A stretch of DNA of 31,678 nucleotides from Spirochaetales bacterium (GTDB lineage: Bacteria; Spirochaetota; Spirochaetia; SZUA-6; DRHE01). A program made the position numbers and the translations under genes. Below, in pieces: positions 24,197 to 30,085 of this stretch. Position 1 is the stretch's first letter; every line of letters begins with the position of its first letter. The notes beneath the pieces are model-generated. The model ran no database searches, was not told the origin of the DNA, and was given only the letters and a program-made list of their open reading frames with translations. The DNA is taken from positions 1 through 31,678 of the forward strand of contig JAFGQJ010000414.1 of assembly GCA_016935715.1 (NCBI GenBank), given 5' to 3'.

Positions 24197-25100
24197 CCAC
24201 CGGTGCTCCCTCCCGTTCCCTGCCGGTCAGGCGTCCGAGGTAGCGCTGGCCCGGCTCCAGACCCTCGCTGATCAGCACCAGGTCGCCGAACACCGGTCCC
24301 AGAACCACCTGCCTGGCCTCCAGGAGCTGGGATTCGTTCACCACCCAGACGTAGTAGCTGCCGTAGCGGCGCACCACCGCGTCGCGGGGAACGAACAATC
24401 CCCGAACCCGGTCCACGGGCAGATCGATGAGCACGAACTCCCCTATGCTGACCCGCTGGCTGTCGGGGAAATGGAAGGTGAGCTCGAACAGACCCGTGGA
24501 GTAGTCCGGCTCCGGCGAGCGGCTCAGCAGGAAACCCGCTACGGCGCCGCCTCCCGCCGTCCGTCCTCTGACCTGCTGGCCCACATCGATTCTGAAAGCG
24601 TCCTTGTCGCTCACGTATGCTTCCAGCACGTAGCCCTGTGTGCCCAGGATCACCACGGCGGATTCTCCGGCACTGACCTCCGCCTCCGGCTGAACCAGCA
24701 CCTCCGACACCCGTCCGGATATCCGGGCGACGAGGGGAACCGGTTTGTAGAGCTCCATCACGTCATCCTTGCGCTTGAGGTGCAGCAGCTCCTGCCCCGC
24801 GCTCACCAGCTGTCCCTCGCGGACAAAAACAGCCTGGACGTAGCCCCCGGTGGAAACCTTGTGCACGATCCGGCTTTCCGGCTCCAGCCGCCCGCCCACC
24901 GTGATGCTGTGGGATTGCTCGCTGACCTGGGCAACGGCCACGGGCGAGCCCCCGGAGGCCCCGGCCCCTCCGGGATTCGTCCCGCCGGCGGCAGTACCTC
25001 CGCCGCCGCCCGTGCGCCCTCCGGGCCCCTGCTGGGCGGGAAGGCCCGCTACCGCCCACAGCGCTGCGAAAACCATTGCGAGGATCGCCGCTCTGTTCAT
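24180..25100 (-). CDS. RND efflux periplasmic adaptor (membrane fusion protein)
   Basis: A 306-residue HlyD/AcrA-type adaptor joining the RND pump to the outer-membrane channel. Seen: signal peptide MNRAAILAMVFAALWAVAGLPAQ, a Gly-rich low-complexity linker (about residues 25-48), then barrel-sandwich halves with VSTGGYVQAVFVREGQLVSAGQELLHL and ARISGRVSEVLVQPEAEVSAGESAVVIL, and a beta-barrel plus membrane-proximal region with VPRDAVVRRYGSYYVWVVNESQLLEARQVVLG and ISEGLEPGQRYL. The helical hairpin between the lipoyl halves is very short (only about LKRKDDVMELYKPVPL), so it lacks the long coiled coil of AcrA. Start at 25100: in-frame codons extend to 25223 but there the upstream gene is coding; GGGGAG is nine bases before this ATG, which overlaps the nitrilase stop in ATGA. 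Confidence 0.9.
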   Translation of the reverse strand: MNRAAILAMVFAALWAVAGLPAQQGPGGRTGGGGGTAAGGTNPGGAGASGGSPVAVAQVSEQSHSITVGGRLEPESRIVHKVSTGGYVQAVFVREGQLVSAGQELLHLKRKDDVMELYKPVPLVARISGRVSEVLVQPEAEVSAGESAVVILGTQGYVLEAYVSDKDAFRIDVGQQVRGRTAGGGAVAGFLLSRSPEPDYSTGLFELTFHFPDSQRVSIGEFVLIDLPVDRVRGLFVPRDAVVRRYGSYYVWVVNESQLLEARQVVLGPVFGDLVLISEGLEPGQRYLGRLTGREREGAPVGAPAQ

Positions 25101-26071
25101 GTCTGTCGTCTCCCCTTGCCCGCGAAGCGCAGAGTACGGGTATCCCGCTCGAATCCGGTGGGAACCGTCAGCAATTCGTACAGACCGGGACGGCGGCTCC
25201 TGATCCACCGCGAACCCGTACACATATCGAGCAGTCCGGCTTCGAGGTCGGCCACCACCATGGCGTCTTCAGCCTTCCAGGTTTCCGCGAGAATCTCGCC
25301 ATAAGGATCGAGGATCATGGCATTCCCGGTGCGAACCTCATCATCATCCACGCCGACGCCATTGGAAAAAATCAGGAACATCCCGTTGTCGTGGGCTCTG
25401 GAGGGCAGCCAGCGCATCAGCCACTCCCTTCCCTTGGTACCGCGAAACTCCGCTTCTATGGCAGCGGGGCTCTCGTGCCGATTCTCCCAAAGCTTTGGAT
25501 CGATCAGGCCCATGCAGCGCGGGCTGGGCGTATCACAGCCGCCGGTCTGGTGCGGGGCAAGGAGGACTTCCGCTCCCATCAGGGCCGTGATCCTGACATT
25601 CTCGATGATGTTGTTGTCGTAGCAGGTCAGCACGCCCACCCGGACGCCCTGGGGAATGTCGAAAACCGTGTACCCGTCACCCGAAGCCATGTGTTCGCTG
25701 ATGAAGCAATGCAGCTTCCGGTGACGGACGGCCTGGCCGTTGGGCATGGCCACCACGTACGCGTTGTACAGCCGGCCCTCTTCGGATCGTTCGATGAGCC
25801 CGGCGCCGAGAGTAACCCCGTACTCCTCGGACAGGCGCAGCAGCCGCCGGGTGGAAGGGCCGTCCGGCACGCTTTCCGACAGCGCTTCGATATCCCCCCT
25901 GCCGAGCTTGCGCACGTGCCAGTATCCGGTAATGCACATCTCGGGGAAGACGAGCAGCCGGACACCCGCCTTGGCTGCCTGTTCGGTAAACGAATGGATG
26001 CGCTCGAGATTCGCCGCCTTGTCCCCGGGGGTGTGATTGAACTGCACGGAACCGGCCTTGATATCTTTCAT
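25097..26071 (-). CDS. Carbon-nitrogen hydrolase (nitrilase superfamily)
   Basis: A 324-residue nitrilase-superfamily amidohydrolase, which cleaves amides, carbamoyl groups or nitriles through a Cys thiolester. Seen: N-terminal IKAGSVQFNHTPGDKAANLERI, and the catalytic triad Glu44 in LLVFPEMCITGY, Lys119 in RHRKLHCF and Cys150 in GVLTCYDNNIIEN. The C-terminal region has GNAMILDPYGEILAET, as in the family. The open frame extends 118 codons upstream without family similarity; MKDIKAGSVQF is the natural start. No Shine-Dalgarno is seen, and a TATCTT -10-like box ends seven nt before the ATG. It is first in a tightly overlapping operon with an RND pump, so its product or substrate may be what the pump exports; that is inference. 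Confidence 0.9.
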   Translation of the reverse strand: MKDIKAGSVQFNHTPGDKAANLERIHSFTEQAAKAGVRLLVFPEMCITGYWHVRKLGRGDIEALSESVPDGPSTRRLLRLSEEYGVTLGAGLIERSEEGRLYNAYVVAMPNGQAVRHRKLHCFISEHMASGDGYTVFDIPQGVRVGVLTCYDNNIIENVRITALMGAEVLLAPHQTGGCDTPSPRCMGLIDPKLWENRHESPAAIEAEFRGTKGREWLMRWLPSRAHDNGMFLIFSNGVGVDDDEVRTGNAMILDPYGEILAETWKAEDAMVVADLEAGLLDMCTGSRWIRSRRPGLYELLTVPTGFERDTRTLRFAGKGRRQT

Positions 26072-26157
26072 GCGATGCAAGATACCAGATATCGGGCAAC
26101 TAGGGAAGGAGCGAAGAATGGTGAGGGAGCCGCCCGGTCCCGGCTGCCCGCCCAAGC

Positions 26158-26186
26158 TTGACAGCAGGCGGCAAATAAACTCTAGT
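26158..26186 (+). promoter_or_regulatory. Candidate sigma-70 promoter for the two-TM protein gene
   Basis: A perfect TTGACA (26158-26163), 17 nt, then TCTAGT (26181-26186, 4/6). Predicted start near 26193 leaves only a few bases before the ATG at 26198, consistent with the absence of a Shine-Dalgarno. Confidence 0.5.
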
Positions 26187-26197
26187 TGATCCCTGAC

Positions 26198-27052
26198 ATG
26201 AGATACAGACCGATGCGCTTCGATCCGGAATACCGGCCCTTCGTAGCACCTGAATGCATCTACATCATCCCCCTCTCCGCAGATCCCTCCCGCTATCAGG
26301 TGCTGATCCCAGCCGGCCTGCGAAAACACCTCCTCGATCTGCTCATTCAGGAAAAGCTGCTGATCCGCCGCTTTCGGGGCTGCCCGGCAGAGGCGGTTTC
26401 CAGCATAGAGGCTCAGCTCGAGCACAACTGCAGAGAAAAGCCCTCCCGCTACTCGACCCGAACGAACCAGCTGGTCGCCACCGGATCGGTGCTGCTGGTT
26501 CTCGGAATCATCAACGGGGCATTCCCCGATCCCCTGCCGCTGGCCGACGAGATCCTCATGATCGGCGGCGGTTTGGCGGTCGGGATATCCGGCTACCTGC
26601 AGCGCAGGCGCGTCCTTCCGCTGCTGCAGGACAAGACCGAGACTGCAGTTCAGCGGCTCTGCGGTCTCGACTGCCCCGATGATCCTCTGCTTTCACGGAT
26701 TTACGACGCCATTCGAGCCCGGGGTGCCCCGGATCCCGCCGGCTCGAAAAGCACCGATGTCGACCTGTTCGAGATGGAATCCCGCTGGCTGGTCGAATAC
26801 CTCGACCTCCATCGCCTCCTGGATTCGCAGATCGTTACCGTGGATGATCTGCGGGCCCTGGTCGACGCTCTGTCCGGGGCTTTTCCCCTGTCCAGGTTCC
26901 TGAACATGGAGCAGAAGCTGCGCGGGAATCCTAAAGACGGCAGAACCCGCAGAGCCCGGAACAGGACGGCCGACGCCTATGGATTGTCGGCGGATGCCTT
27001 CACGGTCTACGCCGAGTTCCATCGCCTGTCGGCGGAAATCCTCTCCGTTTGA
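26198..27052 (+). CDS. Unrecognised protein with two central transmembrane segments
   Basis: A 284-residue protein that I cannot assign to a family. Seen: an N-terminal soluble part of ~75 residues (RFDPEYRPFVAPECIYIIPLS...YQVLIPAGLRKHLLDLLIQEKLL), two hydrophobic segments in a hairpin (NQLVATGSVLLVLGIINGAF and LADEILMIGGGLAVGISGYL) around residues 87-128, and a C-terminal helical cytoplasmic-looking part with MESRWLVEYLDLHRLLDSQIVTVDDLRALVDALSGAFPLS. The start is uncertain: TTG at 26186, ATG at 26198 or ATG at 26213 are all in frame and none has a ribosome-binding site; 26198 is chosen from the promoter position. It is divergent from the nitrilase gene. Codon use is like the neighbours, so it looks like a resident gene. 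Confidence 0.68.
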   Translation: MRYRPMRFDPEYRPFVAPECIYIIPLSADPSRYQVLIPAGLRKHLLDLLIQEKLLIRRFRGCPAEAVSSIEAQLEHNCREKPSRYSTRTNQLVATGSVLLVLGIINGAFPDPLPLADEILMIGGGLAVGISGYLQRRRVLPLLQDKTETAVQRLCGLDCPDDPLLSRIYDAIRARGAPDPAGSKSTDVDLFEMESRWLVEYLDLHRLLDSQIVTVDDLRALVDALSGAFPLSRFLNMEQKLRGNPKDGRTRRARNRTADAYGLSADAFTVYAEFHRLSAEILSV

Positions 27053-27084
27053 AGTGCTAAATCGCAGGAACGAGCATGACGGCC

Positions 27085-27176
27085 AAAAAAAAGTTGGGAC
27101 CGAGGGGCTTAGAACACGCGTGAGGACAACCTTTGAACGGTACAAAAGTCAGCCCGTCACCCCTCGATCGCCAACT
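27085..27176 (-). terminator. Long-loop stem with U8 tail ending the predicted small RNA
   Basis: Arms 27160-27176 and 27092-27107 pair over 16 bp with one bulge and one G-U; T8 on the minus strand (27092-27085, the first T being in the closing pair) follows. The enclosed region is 52 nt and itself folds, longer than a usual terminator loop, so efficiency is uncertain. Confidence 0.6.
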
Positions 27177-27217
27177 GGGAGAAGTGGGATGCCATGAAAC
27201 GCCTTGCGCCTCTGGCA
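27085..27217 (-). ncRNA. Predicted sigma-54-dependent small RNA, about 133 nt
   Basis: Read leftward. The predicted +1 (27217) is the first base of a hairpin, 27217-27190: UGCCAG-AGGCGC, loop AAG, GCGUUU-C-(A)-UGGCA, 12 bp with one bulged A. A 13-nt unpaired linker UCCCACUUCUCCC follows (27189-27177), complementary to purine-rich Shine-Dalgarno-like sequence. Then comes a long-range stem, 27176-27160 with 27107-27092: 6 bp, a bulged C and 10 bp. It encloses a second hairpin (27150-27143 with 27135-27128, 8 bp). Eight U follow directly. At least five pairs are G-U in this orientation and would be C-A mismatches on the plus strand, so the RNA is minus-strand. No known RNA family is recognised. 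Its role is inferred to be an antisense regulator binding ribosome-binding sites. Confidence 0.66.
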
Positions 27218-27227
27218 CCAATAGATC

Positions 27228-27243
27228 TGCAACAACCGTGCCA
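27228..27243 (-). promoter_or_regulatory. Sigma-54 (RpoN) promoter, exact consensus
   Basis: On the minus strand TTGGCACG-GTTG-TTGCA: TGGCACG at 27243-27237, four bases, TTGCA at 27232-27228. The invariant GG (-24) and GC (-12) have the required spacing and every consensus position YTGGCACGN4TTGCW is met. Predicted +1 is about 27217. An activator of the bacterial enhancer-binding type would be required. Confidence 0.75.
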
Positions 27244-27354
27244 AGTCCTCGATATGGGGGGCTTATTGTATTCACAGTCCGGATAAAGAATTATTACAGC
27301 CTGCTTTTTACCGGGCAGTCAGCGGGGCATCGTGCGGTTACAGAAAGGAAACGG

Positions 27355-27366
27355 CGGTGCGCACCG
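27355..27366. promoter_or_regulatory. 12-bp palindrome upstream of the sigma-54 promoter
   Basis: CGGTGCGCACCG is a perfect palindrome centred about 143 bp upstream of the predicted sigma-54 start, within the usual range for enhancer-binding-protein sites. Two copies of CGGTTAC flank it at 27335-27341 and 27365-27371, 30 bp apart. Function is inferred from position only. Confidence 0.35.
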
Positions 27367-27382
27367 GTTACGATTTCGTGAT

Positions 27383-28105
27383 TTACCGTGCGTCCCGGGT
27401 GATCTTGTCCGGAAATCCGGGATCCCTGTGCCGGATCAGCTCCGGAAGGTCCCCGGCCATACCCACCCGATCCCCCTTGACGACAAGAATTCCCGAGATC
27501 CCCCGGAGGCCGCAGATGCGCTCCAGCACCGGGGAAACGTCCCGGGAGCTCTTCACCAGATTGCAGGCCAGGGTGGCGGCGGCATCGGCCAGGGCGGCGT
27601 CCGGGCTCACGACGGTTGCCAGGTCGCATTTCCCGAAGCTCAAGCTGTGCCCCATGAAGCTGGAGGAGGAACAGACCGCCAGGGGCATCCGCCCCGGATC
27701 GATCCGCAGAGCGAGCTTTCCGGACAGAGGGTTGTCGCCGGCGTAGAGGGCGACGACCACGACCTCAGGGGAATCCAGGAACAGGTCGCCGCCGTTCTCT
27801 ACGACGGCCTCCTCCGCCCCTGCCGCTCTGGCCACCTCGACGGCCAGCTGAGCCATGGTCCCCGCCACGGCAGCCATCGGGCCCACACCGGTCGCCGCTG
27901 CGGCCGCCTGCATTCGCCTGGCCACGTCCGGAGCTCCGGACAGCAGCTCCAGGGGCTCGAGAGAGGAGGCAAAATCGGGATGCCTGCGGATGTACTCCTC
28001 CAGCGCCCTGCGCTGCCTGCGGATCTCCTCCCGGATGACCTGCGGATGGGTGGAAGCGATTCGGAAGTTGGCGCCCCGGTGGGACCAGCGCTGGTATTTT
28101 CTCAT
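27383..28105 (-). CDS. UPF0280 (COG2122) family protein, ApbE-like
   Basis: A 240-residue UPF0280/COG2122 protein, distantly related to the ApbE flavin-transferase fold. Seen: N-terminal HRGANFRIASTHPQVI, the central GVGPMAAVAGTMAQLAVEVAR segment, VENGGDLFLDS and SSSSFMGHSLSFGKCDLATVVSPDAALADAAAT, which are the conserved blocks of the family. In Methanosarcina a COG2122 protein (MA1715) is implicated in sulfide assimilation for homocysteine synthesis. Here it lies downstream, same strand, of the DUF39 and NIL-ferredoxin genes, separated by 242 bp that include a perfect 34-bp palindrome. The ATG has no clear Shine-Dalgarno. The biochemical role is inferred from this context. Confidence 0.88.
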   Translation of the reverse strand: MRKYQRWSHRGANFRIASTHPQVIREEIRRQRRALEEYIRRHPDFASSLEPLELLSGAPDVARRMQAAAAATGVGPMAAVAGTMAQLAVEVARAAGAEEAVVENGGDLFLDSPEVVVVALYAGDNPLSGKLALRIDPGRMPLAVCSSSSFMGHSLSFGKCDLATVVSPDAALADAAATLACNLVKSSRDVSPVLERICGLRGISGILVVKGDRVGMAGDLPELIRHRDPGFPDKITRDAR

Positions 28106-28137
28106 GGCTCTGTGCCGTGCCGATTTTCGCGACCTTC

Positions 28138-28171
28138 AAAGTTGTTAAAAATGTACATTTTTAACAACTTT
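28138..28171. promoter_or_regulatory. Perfect 34-bp AT-rich palindrome upstream of the UPF0280 gene
   Basis: A perfect inverted repeat with no loop, centred between 28154 and 28155, with 17-nt arms reading outward from ATGT/ACAT to AAAGTTGTT/AACAACTTT. It is almost entirely A/T in a GC-rich setting and ends 32 bp before the ATG on the minus strand. As DNA it looks like an operator for a large dimeric or tetrameric regulator. As RNA it would form a stem of up to 15 bp in the leader. It contains TTGTTAA and TTAACAA half-sites, but 12 bp apart rather than the 4 bp of Rex sites. The regulator is unknown. Confidence 0.7.
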
Positions 28172-28347
28172 AGAACCCTGGTTTTTTTGCGAAACCCCGT
28201 CTGATTCCGTTTTCCGATATATAGGTCAAATCATGCTGTAACCGGAAAGCATGCTCAGAACCTCGTGGGACTTGTTCGTTCTCGCGGTTACCGTGCCGGA
28301 GCGATCCCGTCTCGATCGATTGAGCTGACCGCGGGCTCCCCCCTGCA

Positions 28348-28758
28348 TCAGAATATCGAAGAGCAGGCCCCGTAGGGACAGTTGGAGATGCAGCTGAGGC
28401 ACTCCACGCACAGGTCGCTGTCGAAGACGACCTTCATCGTGACTCGATCCGGGATATGCAGGGCTTCGGTCGGGCAGTGGCTGATGCAGTTGCCGCAGCC
28501 GGTGCAGATCTGCTCGTCCCAGCGCACGCCCTTGTGCGCCTCGTCGACCTGGACATTGAGTTTCTTGACGAACTCCATGCCCCGGTGAATGTCCTCCTCC
28601 GTCCCGGTGACGTCGAGGACAAGGTACCCGTACTCCTCCGGGGTGACCTTGGCGCGGAATATGTTGATCACCAGGTTGTAGTCCTTGACCAGGTGATACA
28701 CGATGGGCTTCTCCGTTTCACTCTTGGGAAAGTAGAGCATGAGTTTCTTGGTGATCAC
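28348..28758 (-). CDS. NIL-domain ferredoxin (two [4Fe-4S]), homocysteine-synthesis type
   Basis: A 136-residue protein: an N-terminal NIL domain (about residues 1-75, KLMLYFPKSETEKPIVYHLVKDYNLVINI) and two C-terminal [4Fe-4S] motifs, C85-x2-C88-x2-C91-x3-C95-P and C117-x2-C120-x2-C123-x3-C127-P. It resembles MA1822 of Methanosarcina acetivorans, which with MA1821 (DUF39) is needed to make homocysteine from aspartate semialdehyde and sulfide. The start is GTG, with GGAGGTGA four bases upstream, overlapping the DUF39 stop in GTGA, so the two are translationally coupled. It probably supplies electrons to or holds sulfur for the DUF39 partner. The function is inferred from homology and context. 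Confidence 0.92.
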   Translation of the reverse strand: MITKKLMLYFPKSETEKPIVYHLVKDYNLVINIFRAKVTPEEYGYLVLDVTGTEEDIHRGMEFVKKLNVQVDEAHKGVRWDEQICTGCGNCISHCPTEALHIPDRVTMKVVFDSDLCVECLSCISNCPYGACSSIF

Positions 28759-29960
28759 CGTCTCACCTCCCTGTTGTTCTGGTCTACGATCTTCAGTCCC
28801 CCCATACTCTGTTCTCTGGGCAGAGGCCGCAGCGGTCTGGAGAGCAGGAAATCTCCTCGTTTGATCTCGTCCTTGAGCAGATGGGCGATCTCCAGCGCTT
28901 TGGAGTAGGAGGACATCGAGCCCGTCCGTACTTGCTTTCCCTCGATCTTAACCTCTCCCTTTTTCAGCTCGGAGTAACTCAACCGGCACACCACCTTTCC
29001 CGTCTTCCGGGGGTAGTCGACGGCGTAATCGATGACCGGCGCCAGGATCTCCTCATCCCGAACCGTGGTTCGCTCGAGGATCTCAGGATTCAAGATGGGG
29101 ATCGGGATGCCTACTCCGACGGCCAGGGAAACGCCGTAGCCGATCAGGCTGACGCCGCGTACGAACTCCGGCTTCATCTCCTTCATGTTTCCCGTCAAGG
29201 CCAGGGTGCCGGCCCCTTCGGTAGGGACGTCGTTCGGACCCCGATCGCAGGTCGGGCTGTGCTGTGTCCCTTCCGCATAGACGTGCCCCTGGGCGCCGGC
29301 CAGCCACACCCGGGTACCCACTCCGATGGTTTCGTAGAGGGGATCGTTGAGCAGCGGTGAGAGCTGTCCCGCCGAGCAGTAGCTCAGATTCTCCATGTCC
29401 GGTTTGAGCAGGCCGAGATAGGTGTAGATCGGCCGATCGGAACGGTTGACCGCTGCGTTGTAGTTCTGGTAGCAGTTGCGGGGATTGACCATGATCGCCT
29501 GGTTCAGGTCGTCGATCGTCAGCCAGGTCCGAATTTCCTTCCGGGGATAGTCGTCGGTCCCGTAGGAAAGGCCGAACAGTTGAACCCGCTGCCCGGCTAC
29601 CAGTTTCTCGATCACGTGCCCCCCGCCGTAGCGGAACTCGCCGGGATAGTAGAGATTGGCCGGGTCCCCCTGGCGCAGCTGGGTCGCCCCAAGGAACACA
29701 TCCACCGCGGCGATCCCGCAGTAAACCGGGACATCGTCGATCCAGGCTTCGCTGATGCGCATCTTCGGGGTGCTGTGGCCGAAGTTCAGAAAGCAGCCGG
29801 AGGAACACATCGGTCCGAAGGTGGCCGTGGTCACGACATCCACCTCTTCCGCGGCAGCCTCCAGTCCCTTGCTCTCCACGTAGTCGATGATCTCTTCGGC
29901 GGTCAGGACCACCGCTTTTCCCGCCTCGATCTTTCTGTTGATCTGTTCGTAGCTCTTCAT
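28755..29960 (-). CDS. DUF39/COG1900 homocysteine-biosynthesis protein
   Basis: A 401-residue DUF39 (COG1900) protein. Its archaeal relative MA1821 converts aspartate semialdehyde plus sulfide to homocysteine with the NIL-ferredoxin partner. Seen: N-terminal SYEQINRKIEAGKAVVLTAEEIIDYV, the conserved cysteines Cys52 and Cys56 in FGPMCSSGCFLNFGHS, then GVGTRVWLAGAQGHVYAEGTQHSP and the C-terminal VRTGSMSSYSKALEIAHLLKDEI. No CBS domains follow, unlike some COG1900 members. The frame opens at 30005 (MCHEKGV), but the ATG at 29960 fits family length and has GGGAG eight bases upstream. First gene of the sulfide-assimilation set and divergent from the esterase gene. Confidence 0.92.
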   Translation of the reverse strand: MKSYEQINRKIEAGKAVVLTAEEIIDYVESKGLEAAAEEVDVVTTATFGPMCSSGCFLNFGHSTPKMRISEAWIDDVPVYCGIAAVDVFLGATQLRQGDPANLYYPGEFRYGGGHVIEKLVAGQRVQLFGLSYGTDDYPRKEIRTWLTIDDLNQAIMVNPRNCYQNYNAAVNRSDRPIYTYLGLLKPDMENLSYCSAGQLSPLLNDPLYETIGVGTRVWLAGAQGHVYAEGTQHSPTCDRGPNDVPTEGAGTLALTGNMKEMKPEFVRGVSLIGYGVSLAVGVGIPIPILNPEILERTTVRDEEILAPVIDYAVDYPRKTGKVVCRLSYSELKKGEVKIEGKQVRTGSMSSYSKALEIAHLLKDEIKRGDFLLSRPLRPLPREQSMGGLKIVDQNNREVRR

Positions 29961-30049
29961 GATCTGCGCTCCCGACTCCTGGTCGACTCCTTTTTCATGG
30001 CACATACATTAGCATTTTTCCAAGGATTGTGAAAAGCCGTCGCTGCTTT

Positions 30050-30079
30050 TTGACGAAGCCCCCGCACTTGCCCTATAGT
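30050..30079 (+). promoter_or_regulatory. Sigma-70 type promoter of the esterase gene, apparently leaderless
   Basis: TTGACG (30050-30055), 18 nt, then TATAGT (30074-30079); both boxes match consensus at 5/6. Exactly six bases separate the -10 from the ATG at 30086, so the predicted +1 is the A of the start codon. No Shine-Dalgarno is present. Confidence 0.65.
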
Positions 30080-30085
30080 AGAATC

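Larger units (their letters stand above)
27053..27382. other. 330-bp gene-free region holding the predicted small RNA
   Basis: The only stretch over 300 bp without a protein gene, visibly lower in GC than its surroundings. Contents: the predicted sigma-54-dependent RNA (27085-27217), its promoter (27228-27243) and, further upstream on the minus strand, AT-rich sequence and a 12-bp palindrome. Short open frames here (for example 14 and 30 codons) have no convincing start signals. Confidence 0.6.

Noticed and set aside
27092..27176. The long inverted repeat as a MITE-like element
   Set aside because: No target-site duplication flanks the arms, no second copy is in the window, and wobble pairs plus the T-run and promoter favour a transcribed RNA. 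A genome-wide copy search would settle this.
27194..27292. Small plus-strand open frames in the gene-free region (14 and about 30 codons)
   Set aside because: No proper ribosome-binding site and they overlap the RNA and its promoter on the other strand.
28138..28171. Palindrome as a Rex (redox) or FNR operator
   Set aside because: The TTGTTAA/TTAACAA half-sites are 12 bp apart instead of 4, and the TTGAT-N4-ATCAA pattern of FNR is not present.
28138..28171. Palindrome as an intrinsic terminator of the DUF39-NIL operon
   Set aside because: The stem is AT-rich and no U-run follows it on the minus strand; an operator or leader hairpin fits better, though it is not excluded.
28106..28347. A SAM or other sulfur riboswitch before the UPF0280 gene
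   Set aside because: I looked for known conserved core sequences of SAM-type switches and found none; only the palindrome and short repeats are present.
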